Positions 15,153 to 25,890 are shown, numbered from the stretch's first letter. The stretch is 64,000 bases of DNA from JAGVYF01 sp041650315 (GCA_041650315.1 JBAZLJ010000001.1:434001-498000); one strand, 5' to 3'. The notes: a model not told the origin generated them from the letters alone. A program made the numbers and translations.

Positions 15153-18100
15153 ATGTCTCGTAGAAAAAGTAGTTTAAAGGAGATTCCTGACTATTCTTAT
15201 GCTTTTTTAGTAGTTTGTTTAGGTTTATTTCTGTTTGGCGCTTCTTATCTGCTTGGTGTTAATTCTATTACTGGTTACGCAGTTAAATCTGGTGTATGGA
15301 TAGAATTGCAGGATTCTAGTTATATTGGCGGTTCTGCGGTATTCTCTAATGCTGTGAATTCTTCTCTTGAATATAATGTGACTGGGCTTGTTGAGGTTGT
15401 CACGCAGACCAGAGACGATTTCGGCATCTTTGATGTGTATGTTGACGGAATGCTTGCTGATTCTGTCGATACATATTCTTCTGATGTAGTATATGATGTT
15501 CGCCGAAGCTATAATGTGACTTATCTGCTTGAGATATATGTGACTGGCAATAAGAACGAATTATCTTCAGGCAATTATGTCGTGATTGATGAAGTGATTG
15601 GCGATGGCGTTGTTATAGAAAATGAAATGGTTTCTGAAGAATCAATTTACCAAACTGAATCTGAGAATGAAATCCCTTTGGTTAAATCTGACAGTGATTA
15701 TACCACACAAGATGCGACGACTGCGCCTAAACTTTCTTTCTTATTACCTACTCCCGCAAATGGATATTCGCAGACTGACAATTCAACTGAAGTCAATATT
15801 TCTATCATTGATAGTTCTGATATGAACCAGTTTATCTGGAATTGGAACGGAACGAATTACACTCTTTACAATAATTCTCTAGTTTTGATGTATAATTTTG
15901 ATAATATTTCTTCATTGGGCGAGAATTCAACTAAATTCGTTGATATGGGTAGATTGGGCAATAACGCGACATGCACTGCTTGTCCGGCATGGACTTCGTC
16001 AGGCAAATACGGCGGGGCATATATTTTTGACGGGCTTGATGATTATATGACTGTAGCTGATTCCAGCACTTTAGATGGCTATAATGAACATACCATTTCA
16101 GTGTGGGTATACCCTATCGAGCATAAATTGCAGGCTATTACTATGAAAGCTACCCCTTCATGGCTCGGAACTACAATGGGTATAGAGTTAGAAGCTGATT
16201 GGTCTATAAGGATACATGATCATAATACAGATAATGCAAATATTTTAGATTCTAGAGGCAGTAATTATTCAATCAATACATGGACTCATCTTGTTTATGT
16301 GTTGAATGCTACTCATGGAATATTGTATCAAAATGGAAACTCAGTTTTGTCTGTCGCAAGAAGTGCGGGAACTTTGGCGAATACTGATTATCCTTTATCT
16401 ATCGGCACAAATCAAGGCGCGACATATGCTCGATTCTTCAATGGTACAATAGACGAACTGCAGTTATTGAATTGGGCAATGTCTCCTGACCAAATACAAG
16501 AATTGTATATGTCGAATCTGCATAAATTCAATTCGACGCAATGGTATCTGTATGTGAATCAAACTAAAAATTCTACTAGCGGACTTGATGCAGGGACATA
16601 TACTTATTACGCTTCCGCTAAAGACTTATCCGGCAATGAGAATTCTACGGCAATAAGAACAATCAATATTGGTACTGATGCTACTCCACCTACATTATCT
16701 TTTGTTTTGCCTACGCCTGCTGATGGAAGTTCTCAGACTGCTACTTTCGCTGAAGTAAATGTTTCGGTCACAGAATCGCAACTAAATCAGTTCATCTGGG
16801 ACTGGAATAATGTGAATTACACTTTGTATGATAATAATCTCTTACTGATGATGAATTTCGATAGCCAATCTTCACTGACAGAGAATTCAACCTATGTTGT
16901 TGATGTATCCAAATATGGAAATAACGGAACAGTTGCTAATGGAGCAATATGGACTTCTTCAGGAAAATATAACGGGGCGTATCAGTTTGACGGAGCTAAT
17001 GATTATATCACTATTCCTGATTCTTCAACATTAGATCAATCTGGAGCCAATGGTATCACTTTCTCTGTCTGGGCAAAGCATGGTTCTTTAGCAAAGAAAA
17101 ATTGGGAGGCTATCATGGCTAAAGGAGATACTGCCTATAGGATTCATCTATGCGGAGAATTAACGGCTTGTCCAACTGTCGGTGCGTTTTCTTTCGGTTC
17201 GAACGGGCTTTCGGATACTGAAATAGGCACTTCCATAATCCCGCAGAATGATGTATGGTATCATGTTGCTGTGACCTATAATGGTTCATTAAAAGTCATG
17301 TATATCAACGGCGTACAACAGATTTCTGAGGCAGCTACTGGTTCAATTTCTCTGAATGATTATCCTTTGTCTATTGGGGAGAATCTAGAAGCGACTGGCA
17401 GGTATTGGAATGGTTCATTGGACGAATTCAGAATGTGGAACAGATCGCTCTCTGCTGCTGAGATATCGGAATTGTATATTTCCAATCTGCAAAAAATCAG
17501 TCCGACGGAATGGTATTTCTATGTCAATCAATCGAAGAACGCGACTACTGGATTGGATATCGGTGCTTATACATATTACGGATCTGCTAAAGATATCAGC
17601 GGTAATGAAGATAGCACTGGTATAAGGACTTTGAATATAGTAAGTGATCTGACTCCTTCAACACTTTCTTTTGCTTCACCTACTCCTGCTGATGGAAGCT
17701 CGCAAAGTGCTACTTATGCTGAAGTAAATGTTTCAGTTACAGAGTCTCAATTGTCGCAGTTTATCTGGAATTGGAACAATACAAATTACACGATTTACAA
17801 TTCTTCTTTGATTTTAATGATGAATTTTGATAATGTATCCTCAATAGGTGAGAATTCCACTTATGTTGTCGATGCTTCTTTATTTGGGAATAATGGCACT
17901 GCATTCGGAACTCCTGTCAGTAATTCAACTAGCAAACGCGGTATTGCGATGCAGTTTGATGGAACTAACGATTATGTGAATGCGGGATCAAATTTCAATA
18001 TCGGCGCAGGGTTCAGCGCAAGTTTCTGGGTACAGCCGTACGCAATCGCTCCATGGGATGTCATATTGGGTAAAGAGTCATGGAATGCAGCGACTGGATG

Positions 18101-21100
18101 GTTAGTTTATTTGAGTGCGGTTTCTGGTTCAGTCATATACACTAAAGGCGGAACTGATGTAGGTATAACTGCGGTTGGGGCAGCTCCTGTCGGAAGGCTT
18201 ACGCATATAGTTGTTACAAACAATAATGGCGCTGCAACAATATATGTCAATGGTGTATTGAATTCTACTGGCTCAGTACCTATCAGCAATTCTAATACTG
18301 ATTTATTCGTTGGAGCTAGGCACGGCAATGATGGCACAGGGGTCACGGATTATTTAAGAGGAATGATTGATGAGGTCCGTGTATGGAACAGAAGCCTTTC
18401 TGCTAACGAAGTAAATCTGCTTTATATGAGCAATATCCAGAAATCAAGCCCGACGCAATGGTACTTCTATGCAAATCAAACCCAGAATGCAACCACTGGC
18501 CTTGATGCCGGGACTTATACTTATTACGGTTCTGCTAAAGATGTTGCTGGAAATGAGAATTCGACCGGAATTAGGACTTTGACGATTGGCGCAGTAGACA
18601 CAATTCCTCCAACACTTTCTTTTGCTTTGCCTACATCTAGCAATGGCACTTCACAAACTGCGACATCGACACAAGTAAATGTTTCAGTTGTTGAATCTCA
18701 GTTGTCGCAGTTCATCTATAACTGGAACAATACGAATTATACGATTTATGATAATTCGTTATTACTAATGTATAATTTTGATAATGTTTCTACTCTGGGG
18801 GAGAATAACAACTATATAGTTGATTTCTCAAGTTCAGGGAATAATGGGACCATTGAAGGAAGTCCCTTGAGTTCTTCAGGCAGGTATGGCCGCGCATTGC
18901 AATTTGATGGCATCAATGATTATGTCAATGTCAGTGAAGATTCATTAGATGTAAGCGCTGGAGAGAATTTCACATTTATTGTCTGGATAAACACTGGATT
19001 CATGACTGGGAGTCCGCGGATATTCGGTAAAAGGTTAGCTACCGGAGACTCTAAAGGTTATGAGTGTTACATTCATGCCACACAAGGTTCAGTGAATTGT
19101 AACTTGGATGTGGGTTCAAGCAATCCGGGTATTTCCAGCACTAAAAATATTGCTGATAATCAGTGGCATCATATAGCTGTGACGTTAGAGGGTACTACTG
19201 GAACAATATATGTTGATGGAGTAGTCAATGGCACAAATAATAATTCTGTTTTAGATGATGGTTATGATAATAATGTTACATTCAAATTAGGATTCCCTTT
19301 TTGGTTGGGCGTTTATTATAATGGTACAATGGATGAAGCACGTATATGGAACAGATCTCTCTCTTCTGATGAGATACAGCAAAGTTATATGTCGAATCTT
19401 AATCGTTTCAATACGACTCAATGGTATTTCTACGCGAATCAAAGCAAGAATGCAACTAGTGGATTGGATATTGGAACTTATACTTATTACGGCTCTGCCA
19501 AGGATGTTGCGGGGAATGAGAATTCGACCGGAATAAGGATCTTGACGATTGGCGCAGCAGACACAATTCCTCCGACACTTTCTTTTGCTTCGCCGACTTC
19601 AAATAACGGCACATCAAATGCTACATCGACACAAGTGAATATTTCTATTGCTGAATCTCAGTTGTCGCAATTCATCTGGAACTGGAATAATACGAATTAC
19701 ACGATGTATAATGATTCTCTTGTGCTTATGATGAATTTCGATAGCATATCTTCTCTTGGCGAGAATACAACAAAAGCTGTCGATGTGTCTAAATACGGAA
19801 ATAACGGGACTATCATCGGCGCTACTTATAGTTCGTCTGGAAAGCACAATGGGGCTTATAGTTTCGACGGCAATGATTATGTTAATATAACTGATAGCAG
19901 TAACCTAAGACCTGCCTATTTTACCATTCAATCATGGATAAAGATTGCATCTACTCCCACAAGTTATCATCCAGTGGTTGAGAAGTATTATGGCAGTGCC
20001 GCCAATAGATATTCTTCTTATTATTTAGCAGTTGGTTCTACTGAAACTGGAATTTGGATAGGTACAACCGATAATAGCTGGAACAAGGCAGTTATGTCTG
20101 GTTATCCTAGTGTAGGGGTATGGCACCATTTAGTTGGAACTTACAATGGGACTGAATTAATATTTTATCTTGATGGAGTTTTAAATTCAAATTTATCTGT
20201 TTCAAAAACAATAGACTATAATTCACAACCTCTCTATATAGGACAGTGGGGATTAAATCAATATTTCAATGGATTGATAGACGAAGTAAGAATTTGGAAC
20301 AGAAGCATGTCTGCGGCTGAAGTTTATCAGCAGTATGTTTCGAATCTTAATCGTTTCAATACTTCTCAATGGTATTTCTACGCGAATCAATCGAAAAATG
20401 CGACTACTGGCCTTGATGTCGGCGCTTATACTTATTATGGATCTGCTAAAGATTTGAACAACAATGAGAATTCTACTGCGATAAGAACCATAACTGTAAT
20501 TTCTGCTGCGGATACTACTGCGCCTACTGTCAATTCTGTCAGAAATTATACAAATGATAGGATTACTTATACATTCTCTGTATCGAGTTCTGAAACCGGA
20601 ACCTGCACTTTATATGGCAACTTCACTGGGGGCTGGGCTAAGAATGAATCGAAATCTGTGACAGCTGCGACTGCATTCAATTTCACTTCATTCGCTTTGC
20701 TTGCAAATACTACAAATTATTTCTGGGGCGTGAATTGTTCGGATGCTTCTGCTAATGTCGGCTGGTCTGTGAATACTTCGTTCACTACCAAAGATATCTA
20801 TGCGCCGAATGTTTATAGCGTTAGGAACTGGACTAATGATCGACAGACTTATACTTTCTCTTTGATTAGTTCAGAAACTGGTTCATGTACACTCTATGGC
20901 AACTTCACGGGGAGCTGGGCTAAGAATGAATCGAAATCTGTGACTGCTGCGACTGCATTCAATTTCACTTCATTCGCTTTGCTTGCGAATACTACTAATT
21001 ATTTCTGGGGCGTGAATTGTTCGGACTCTTCTTCTAATGTTGTATGGGCAGCTAACACTACATTCACTACGAAAGATGCGTATGCACCGAATGTGTATAG

Positions 21101-23981
21101 CGTCAGGAATTATACCAATGACAGATTGACTTATACTTTCTCTGCAATCAGCTCAGAGGCTGGATCTTGCACATTATATGCGGATTTCTCTGGAAGCTGG
21201 GCTAAGAATCAATCGACATCTGTTACTGCGAATACTGCGTTCAATTTCACTTCGTTATTATTTAATGTGTCTCGAACTTATACATGGGGCGTGAATTGCT
21301 CAGATGTTTCTGGTAATACCGGCTGGTCTGCGAATACTACGTTCAAATCAATTAATCATCTGCCTACTGCCTCTAATGTTGCGATATCACCTTCTGTGGT
21401 TAGTACTTCTACATCTTCGGCGTCAGGCACTTGGGCTTATTCTGATTCTGATAGCGACAACGAGAACGCGACAGTGTATGAGTGGTATGTGAACGGGACG
21501 AATGGATGGAAAGAAAAAAGATTATTGGCCTATTGGAAATTAGACCAAAATGTAATTGATTATTCTGGTTCACACAATGGTGTAACTAATCTAGTTACAA
21601 ATGTTACTGGCAAGATAAAGCAAGCATATTCACTCGATGGTTCATCATCATATATTAAAGCATCAGGATTTCCTGAATTAGGCACAAATGAGCAGAGTTA
21701 TACTTATTCCGCATGGTTTAAAGTCGCACAAGGGGAGACTGATGGGAATATAATTCATGTTTCATCATCGACTGATGGATTTGGCTGGTGCTTACCTCCA
21801 TTATCAATAGATAATTCTAAAGTTAAAGCATATAGTTGGAATGGCGCAGGTGTGCAGACCCATAGTGCTACTAATATTTTATCGGGAATATGGTATCATA
21901 CGGCAACTACTTGGGATGTTACTAATGGATTGAGAGTATATGTTAATGGTATTCTTGAGAATAGTACTACTCAATTAACTTATTCTGCAAGCGGAGCGAA
22001 TAATTATGTTTGGATGGCTTATGGAATAGCTTGTGCAGGTAATGAAGGTTGGTTTAACGGCTCCATTGACGAGGTAATGGTATGGAATCGTTCGCTCAGC
22101 GCAGAGGAGATAAACGACCTCTACAACATGACGTTATACGGGCAGATAGATCATACCGGCGCCAACCATACAATATCGAATCTCACCTCTAATTATTACA
22201 GCTCTGCAGGGACTACATTGATGTTCGGCGTCACACCATATGACGGCGTTGATTATGGCACGCAAGTGAATTCTACAGTAATCACTGTGATTGAAACGAC
22301 GGCTCCAGTTGTTTCTGTGATATCGTCAGCCAATAATACTGTCGATGATGATGGTTCTGTTGCGTTTAGTTATAATGTGACGGATGCTTCTTCAATCTCT
22401 AATTGCTCATTGATTGTCGAAGACGTTTCGAATGCCACTAATTCCAGCATTGCGAAATCTACTGCTTTGCAATTCAATGCGATTCTTGCGGGCGGAGCAT
22501 ATGATTGGTATGTAAATTGCACAGATACTTACGGAAATACCGGCAAGAGCGAAACAAGAAGAATAATCGTTGTTGAATTAACTACTTTTGAAGGCGTTGA
22601 AACATCTAATATAAGTTCACTTGATATAACTAACATTTCCAATTTCATTGTCTCGGAGCCGGTCTACGGCAAAATCAATTTCACGCAGGCTCTTGATTTG
22701 AGTGCTGGCGCTGATATCGATAGGTATGTGAATATAACTTACAATAGGATTGAGATTGATAGTACTTCTCTGCCTTCATTGAATAAATCAGCTATGCTGA
22801 TTCTGTATAATCTCTCATTCACAGCTCCGCAGATATTGAAGAATGATGCTTTGTGCTCTTCAGCTGAATGTTCACAGCTTAATTATACCGGCGGAAATCT
22901 GACGTTCAATGTATCACACTTCACGAAGTATTCTGCTCGTGAAACGCCTTCTGCGGGCGGTTCGACCGGTACGACTGGCAGTTCTAGCGGTACTGGTAGC
23001 TCAGGTTCTGGCGGTGGCAGCGGTAGCAATGCATGCAAGATTGATACTGACTGCGACGGCGGATATTCCTGCTTCAATAATGCGTGCGTTAAGCTGTTCG
23101 ATGTTAAGATCATCAAGTTCCCTTCACCTGTACGGGCAGGACAGTTCTTCGATTTCACTTATTTAATCAAAGGAATGGCTGATATAAAAGGCGATGTTAT
23201 TGTGAAATTCAGCATATTGAAGGACGGAGCAGTGGTAAGCTCAGGCCAGGACACTATATATCTCGGTTCTTTCGAGCAGAAGACTGAAAGCACTAATATA
23301 TTCCTGCCAAGCGATGCAGTATCTGGCAAATATGATTTCTTCGTTTCTGTGGATTATGCTGGATATATAGCGAAAGCTCAGCGTCTTATTGAAGTGCAAG
23401 TGGTAGATTCGAAAACTCCTCTTGGCGCTAATCTCGAGGTCAATCTGCCTTTATCTGAGCAACCTTCAGGAGTATTGGATTGGTTTATGACTTTCTTGAT
23501 GTTTTTGATAGCTATATTATTGGTACTTGCAGGTTATCATTACGAATCGAGAGAGCATATTTTCGAAAGAGCTCACGAGATATATTCTGGATTCATGGTT
23601 CGTGTTCCTGAGAAGAAATTGATTGCACAACAGAAATTGATTGTTGAACAAGAACCTATTGTCCAACAAAAACCAATAACTGAATCAAAACCTCTTATTG
23701 AACAAAAACCCGTTGAAGTAAAATCAGAGCAAACTATTGTTGAACAAAAACCAATTGCCGAACCAACTATTGAAAATAGTGATAACCGCTTGATAATAAT
23801 CGAGCATTTAATCGATGATGCATATAAACAGCTATCTTCCGGGCAGATGTATGATGCTGAAGCTTCCTATTACAAGATCTATGAATTGTACAACCTATTG
23901 CCTGAGGAATTGAAAGTTAAAGTATATCAGAAGTGTATTGATTTACGGACTAAATTAGAATCTGCTTCTAATTCTAGATAG
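15153..23981 (+). CDS. Giant LamG-repeat surface adhesin (2,942 residues)
   Basis: N-terminal anchor (about 16-40) ending SITGYAV, then five tandem modules of about 318 residues starting near nt 15729, 16683, 17650, 18604 and 19564. Each has a short linker strand, a LamG/concanavalin-like domain (FDGxNDYV, VWNRSLS) and a closing NATTGLDxGTYTYYGSAKD segment. Three Fn3-like repeats of about 94 residues follow (nt 20520-21350), partly near-identical in DNA, then a sixth LamG (21520-22120), a Gly/Ser linker, a Cys-rich knot, an Ig-like domain, a transmembrane helix (about 2780-2800) and a cytoplasmic tail with EQKP repeats and a helical domain. Likely a glycan-binding adhesin. Start has a GGGGAG ribosome binding site. 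Confidence 0.85.
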   Translation: MSRRKSSLKEIPDYSYAFLVVCLGLFLFGASYLLGVNSITGYAVKSGVWIELQDSSYIGGSAVFSNAVNSSLEYNVTGLVEVVTQTRDDFGIFDVYVDGMLADSVDTYSSDVVYDVRRSYNVTYLLEIYVTGNKNELSSGNYVVIDEVIGDGVVIENEMVSEESIYQTESENEIPLVKSDSDYTTQDATTAPKLSFLLPTPANGYSQTDNSTEVNISIIDSSDMNQFIWNWNGTNYTLYNNSLVLMYNFDNISSLGENSTKFVDMGRLGNNATCTACPAWTSSGKYGGAYIFDGLDDYMTVADSSTLDGYNEHTISVWVYPIEHKLQAITMKATPSWLGTTMGIELEADWSIRIHDHNTDNANILDSRGSNYSINTWTHLVYVLNATHGILYQNGNSVLSVARSAGTLANTDYPLSIGTNQGATYARFFNGTIDELQLLNWAMSPDQIQELYMSNLHKFNSTQWYLYVNQTKNSTSGLDAGTYTYYASAKDLSGNENSTAIRTINIGTDATPPTLSFVLPTPADGSSQTATFAEVNVSVTESQLNQFIWDWNNVNYTLYDNNLLLMMNFDSQSSLTENSTYVVDVSKYGNNGTVANGAIWTSSGKYNGAYQFDGANDYITIPDSSTLDQSGANGITFSVWAKHGSLAKKNWEAIMAKGDTAYRIHLCGELTACPTVGAFSFGSNGLSDTEIGTSIIPQNDVWYHVAVTYNGSLKVMYINGVQQISEAATGSISLNDYPLSIGENLEATGRYWNGSLDEFRMWNRSLSAAEISELYISNLQKISPTEWYFYVNQSKNATTGLDIGAYTYYGSAKDISGNEDSTGIRTLNIVSDLTPSTLSFASPTPADGSSQSATYAEVNVSVTESQLSQFIWNWNNTNYTIYNSSLILMMNFDNVSSIGENSTYVVDASLFGNNGTAFGTPVSNSTSKRGIAMQFDGTNDYVNAGSNFNIGAGFSASFWVQPYAIAPWDVILGKESWNAATGWLVYLSAVSGSVIYTKGGTDVGITAVGAAPVGRLTHIVVTNNNGAATIYVNGVLNSTGSVPISNSNTDLFVGARHGNDGTGVTDYLRGMIDEVRVWNRSLSANEVNLLYMSNIQKSSPTQWYFYANQTQNATTGLDAGTYTYYGSAKDVAGNENSTGIRTLTIGAVDTIPPTLSFALPTSSNGTSQTATSTQVNVSVVESQLSQFIYNWNNTNYTIYDNSLLLMYNFDNVSTLGENNNYIVDFSSSGNNGTIEGSPLSSSGRYGRALQFDGINDYVNVSEDSLDVSAGENFTFIVWINTGFMTGSPRIFGKRLATGDSKGYECYIHATQGSVNCNLDVGSSNPGISSTKNIADNQWHHIAVTLEGTTGTIYVDGVVNGTNNNSVLDDGYDNNVTFKLGFPFWLGVYYNGTMDEARIWNRSLSSDEIQQSYMSNLNRFNTTQWYFYANQSKNATSGLDIGTYTYYGSAKDVAGNENSTGIRILTIGAADTIPPTLSFASPTSNNGTSNATSTQVNISIAESQLSQFIWNWNNTNYTMYNDSLVLMMNFDSISSLGENTTKAVDVSKYGNNGTIIGATYSSSGKHNGAYSFDGNDYVNITDSSNLRPAYFTIQSWIKIASTPTSYHPVVEKYYGSAANRYSSYYLAVGSTETGIWIGTTDNSWNKAVMSGYPSVGVWHHLVGTYNGTELIFYLDGVLNSNLSVSKTIDYNSQPLYIGQWGLNQYFNGLIDEVRIWNRSMSAAEVYQQYVSNLNRFNTSQWYFYANQSKNATTGLDVGAYTYYGSAKDLNNNENSTAIRTITVISAADTTAPTVNSVRNYTNDRITYTFSVSSSETGTCTLYGNFTGGWAKNESKSVTAATAFNFTSFALLANTTNYFWGVNCSDASANVGWSVNTSFTTKDIYAPNVYSVRNWTNDRQTYTFSLISSETGSCTLYGNFTGSWAKNESKSVTAATAFNFTSFALLANTTNYFWGVNCSDSSSNVVWAANTTFTTKDAYAPNVYSVRNYTNDRLTYTFSAISSEAGSCTLYADFSGSWAKNQSTSVTANTAFNFTSLLFNVSRTYTWGVNCSDVSGNTGWSANTTFKSINHLPTASNVAISPSVVSTSTSSASGTWAYSDSDSDNENATVYEWYVNGTNGWKEKRLLAYWKLDQNVIDYSGSHNGVTNLVTNVTGKIKQAYSLDGSSSYIKASGFPELGTNEQSYTYSAWFKVAQGETDGNIIHVSSSTDGFGWCLPPLSIDNSKVKAYSWNGAGVQTHSATNILSGIWYHTATTWDVTNGLRVYVNGILENSTTQLTYSASGANNYVWMAYGIACAGNEGWFNGSIDEVMVWNRSLSAEEINDLYNMTLYGQIDHTGANHTISNLTSNYYSSAGTTLMFGVTPYDGVDYGTQVNSTVITVIETTAPVVSVISSANNTVDDDGSVAFSYNVTDASSISNCSLIVEDVSNATNSSIAKSTALQFNAILAGGAYDWYVNCTDTYGNTGKSETRRIIVVELTTFEGVETSNISSLDITNISNFIVSEPVYGKINFTQALDLSAGADIDRYVNITYNRIEIDSTSLPSLNKSAMLILYNLSFTAPQILKNDALCSSAECSQLNYTGGNLTFNVSHFTKYSARETPSAGGSTGTTGSSSGTGSSGSGGGSGSNACKIDTDCDGGYSCFNNACVKLFDVKIIKFPSPVRAGQFFDFTYLIKGMADIKGDVIVKFSILKDGAVVSSGQDTIYLGSFEQKTESTNIFLPSDAVSGKYDFFVSVDYAGYIAKAQRLIEVQVVDSKTPLGANLEVNLPLSEQPSGVLDWFMTFLMFLIAILLVLAGYHYESREHIFERAHEIYSGFMVRVPEKKLIAQQKLIVEQEPIVQQKPITESKPLIEQKPVEVKSEQTIVEQKPIAEPTIENSDNRLIIIEHLIDDAYKQLSSGQMYDAEASYYKIYELYNLLPEELKVKVYQKCIDLRTKLESASNSR

Positions 23982-23997
23982 GGTATAAGGTTCGAAA

Positions 23998-24927
23998 TTA
24001 GTTAGTCAATTTATCTTTAAATTCAAATAAGTCTCTTACTATATAGTCCTGTTGCTCTCTTCCTATCCTGTCTATGAGATAGCTCTTGATTCCAATACTT
24101 TTAGGAACTTTATAGTCAAACTCCATGCTATCTCCGATATGGATAATCTCATTGAATCCAATATTCAATTTTTGGCATACTTGAGTGAATACATATTCAT
24201 TCTTCTTGTATTCATTGAAATCCGACATGGTGGAGAATGAGTGGTCTATATACTTAGCTATTCCACTAATCTCCATTTTCAGGTCTAGGAATTTTCTGTC
24301 TGCATGGGACACTATTATGATTTTGAAACTTTTTTTGAGTTCTTCCAATACAGGGATTACATCGCCATATTTCTTGATATGATGTTTGACTTCATTTATC
24401 GCATCCTGCCAAGTAGTATTGAACTTGAAATGCTTGAACCAGAATTCTACATCTCTCCAGCCTTCGACTTTTCCCCATAGTCTTTTGTATTCCGCAGTGA
24501 CTTCTTCGAATGCTTTCTCGAAGCTGATATTATGCTCTTTCGCATAGATCTTTGGAATTTCTGTTCTCCAGACTAATTCGTCGAATGCATTATCCGCTAG
24601 GCAACCATCCAGATCGAATGATATAACTTTAATCTGGCCGGATATGATACTTTCATTTTTATATGCACATTTCATCTTATCATTGAATTTATTTAGATTA
24701 TTCAGCCAATCTGGGCTTATTTCGTATTCCATTTCTTTTAGGACTAGAATATTTTCTTGGGCCAGTTCTTGCAATGTCTTGTGAATTGCTTGATAACTGA
24801 CACTTATCTGGTAATTTGCCTGCAGTTTTTTGTATATTTTGCTTGCAGAAAGAGGATGTTCAATGCTCAGAATGTCTATGATCCTTTCTTTTAATTTACC
24901 GCTTCCGAGTATTTCGATTAACCCCAT
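23998..24927 (-). CDS. HAD-family phosphatase fused to a winged-helix domain
   Basis: 309 residues. Residues 1-75 are a winged-helix DNA-binding domain (KLKERIIDILSIEHPLSASK, QAIHKTLQELAQENIL). From about 95 on is a haloacid dehalogenase hydrolase: motif I SFDLDGCLADN, motif II IIVSHAD, and the motif III/IV region ending IIHIGDSMEFDYKVPKSIGI. It would use an Asp nucleophile for phosphate ester hydrolysis; the cap domain between motifs I and II is helical. HTH-HAD fusions are known in archaea and may be metabolite-sensing regulators. A leaderless promoter (TATA near 24951-24960) lies upstream. It converges on the giant adhesin. Confidence 0.8.
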   Translation of the reverse strand: MGLIEILGSGKLKERIIDILSIEHPLSASKIYKKLQANYQISVSYQAIHKTLQELAQENILVLKEMEYEISPDWLNNLNKFNDKMKCAYKNESIISGQIKVISFDLDGCLADNAFDELVWRTEIPKIYAKEHNISFEKAFEEVTAEYKRLWGKVEGWRDVEFWFKHFKFNTTWQDAINEVKHHIKKYGDVIPVLEELKKSFKIIIVSHADRKFLDLKMEISGIAKYIDHSFSTMSDFNEYKKNEYVFTQVCQKLNIGFNEIIHIGDSMEFDYKVPKSIGIKSYLIDRIGREQQDYIVRDLFEFKDKLTN

Positions 24928-25081
24928 TATATTCTCGAATGTATATATACCACTTATAAACCTTACTATGGATTTAGTTAGAAAAGAAAAAAATGATACC
25001 TGAGAGATTTGAATTTTTTCTAATATAATTCATAATTAATCAAAAGGTTATTAAATGTAGTAATCTACTTATTTATAGATT

Positions 25082-25690
25082 ATGAAGGGCATAAAACAAA
25101 ATGAACAATTGAAATATCATGCATTGATATTGTTCTCGATATTTCTGTTATTGTTCGAATTGATGTATGAAGGTATTGTTTTCAAAGTATTGTTAGTTAT
25201 ATTCGTTCTCTGGAGTTTTTATATTTTGGATTACAAGTACAGTTTGGATATTCAGATTAGGCATTACTTTGTTGTCTCAATAATGTATTTCTTTGGCGTT
25301 CTTCTAAGTCCGCTTTATATTCAAATATACATGTATGATAAAATCCTGCATTTCATTATGCCTGTATTCGGCGCAGGCGTGATTTTCTATTTCGTCAATA
25401 AACTAAATATCCGATTTGGTCATAAATTGGCGATAACTCTTTCATTCGTGCTTTCTGCAGCGCTTATGCTTGAGCTTGTTGAATATTGGCTAGATTTGTT
25501 TTTCAAGATGGATCTTCAGGGCGTATATATCTATGATGTGTATACTCAGAATTCTAAAATGATGCAGAAAGGGCTTGCTGATACTATGCTGGATATGGCT
25601 TATGCTTTGCTTGGTGGGTTGTTGTATATAATTTACAAGTATTTATTCCGTAATATGCATAAATCTAATTCTAATCTTAAGAAAAAATAA
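25082..25690 (+). CDS. Multi-pass membrane protein, DUF2238/YjdF-like
   Basis: 202 residues with about six transmembrane helices. Conserved-looking polar residues inside helices (DKILHFIMP, LELVEYWLD and DTMLDMAYALLGG) match the pattern of the DUF2238/YjdF membrane family, where acidic and His residues face each other in the bilayer; biochemical role unknown. Basic C-terminus. The TATA box near 25044-25055 predicts a leaderless transcript from 25082. The two tRNA-Pro genes are just downstream on the other strand. Confidence 0.65.
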   Translation: MKGIKQNEQLKYHALILFSIFLLLFELMYEGIVFKVLLVIFVLWSFYILDYKYSLDIQIRHYFVVSIMYFFGVLLSPLYIQIYMYDKILHFIMPVFGAGVIFYFVNKLNIRFGHKLAITLSFVLSAALMLELVEYWLDLFFKMDLQGVYIYDVYTQNSKMMQKGLADTMLDMAYALLGGLLYIIYKYLFRNMHKSNSNLKKK

Positions 25691-25691
25691 A

Positions 25692-25782
25692 TGAGGTCTC
25701 GGAGACATTCGAGATAAATTCTTTTCGAACTCCGGTTGCTAGGCCCCGAACCTAACGTGATACCAGGCTACACTAAGACCCC
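25692..25782 (-). tRNA. tRNA-Pro (anticodon CGG) with an 18-nt T-loop intron
   Basis: Minus-strand cloverleaf: acceptor GGGGTCT/AGACCTC, D stem GTG/CAC, anticodon stem TTAGG/CCTAG with loop TTCGGGG (anticodon CGG), T stem CGGAG/CTCCG, discriminator A; CCA not encoded. The T-loop is interrupted by an intron at 25706-25723, between nucleotides 59 and 60. The junction folds into a canonical bulge-helix-bulge: outer helix CGGAG/CTCCG, 4-bp helix TTCG/CGAA, 3-nt bulges AAA and TGT, inner helix AGA/TCT with loop ATTTA. Splicing after the second nucleotide of each bulge restores TTCGAAT and a 73-nt tRNA. Confidence 0.93.
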
Positions 25783-25796
25783 ATGAAATAAAATAA

Positions 25797-25890
25797 TGGG
25801 ACCTCGGAGACTTTCGCGCATTAGAGTGCAATTCGAACTCCGGTTGCTAACACCCCAAGCTAGAGTGATACCAGGCTACACTAAGGCCCC
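25797..25890 (-). tRNA. tRNA-Pro (anticodon GGG) with a 21-nt T-loop intron
   Basis: Acceptor GGGGCCT/AGGTCCC, D stem GTG/CAC, anticodon stem CTAGC/GTTAG, loop TTGGGGT (anticodon GGG), T stem CGGAG/CTCCG, discriminator A, no encoded CCA. An intron at 25811-25831 sits between nucleotides 59 and 60. Bulge-helix-bulge: helix TTCG/CGAA, bulges AAT and AGT, inner helix TGCA/TGCG with loop CTCTAA; splicing gives TTCGAAT and a 73-nt tRNA. It lies 14 nt upstream of the CGG tRNA and is probably co-transcribed with it. The intron sequence differs from its neighbour's, but position and motif are the same. Confidence 0.93.
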
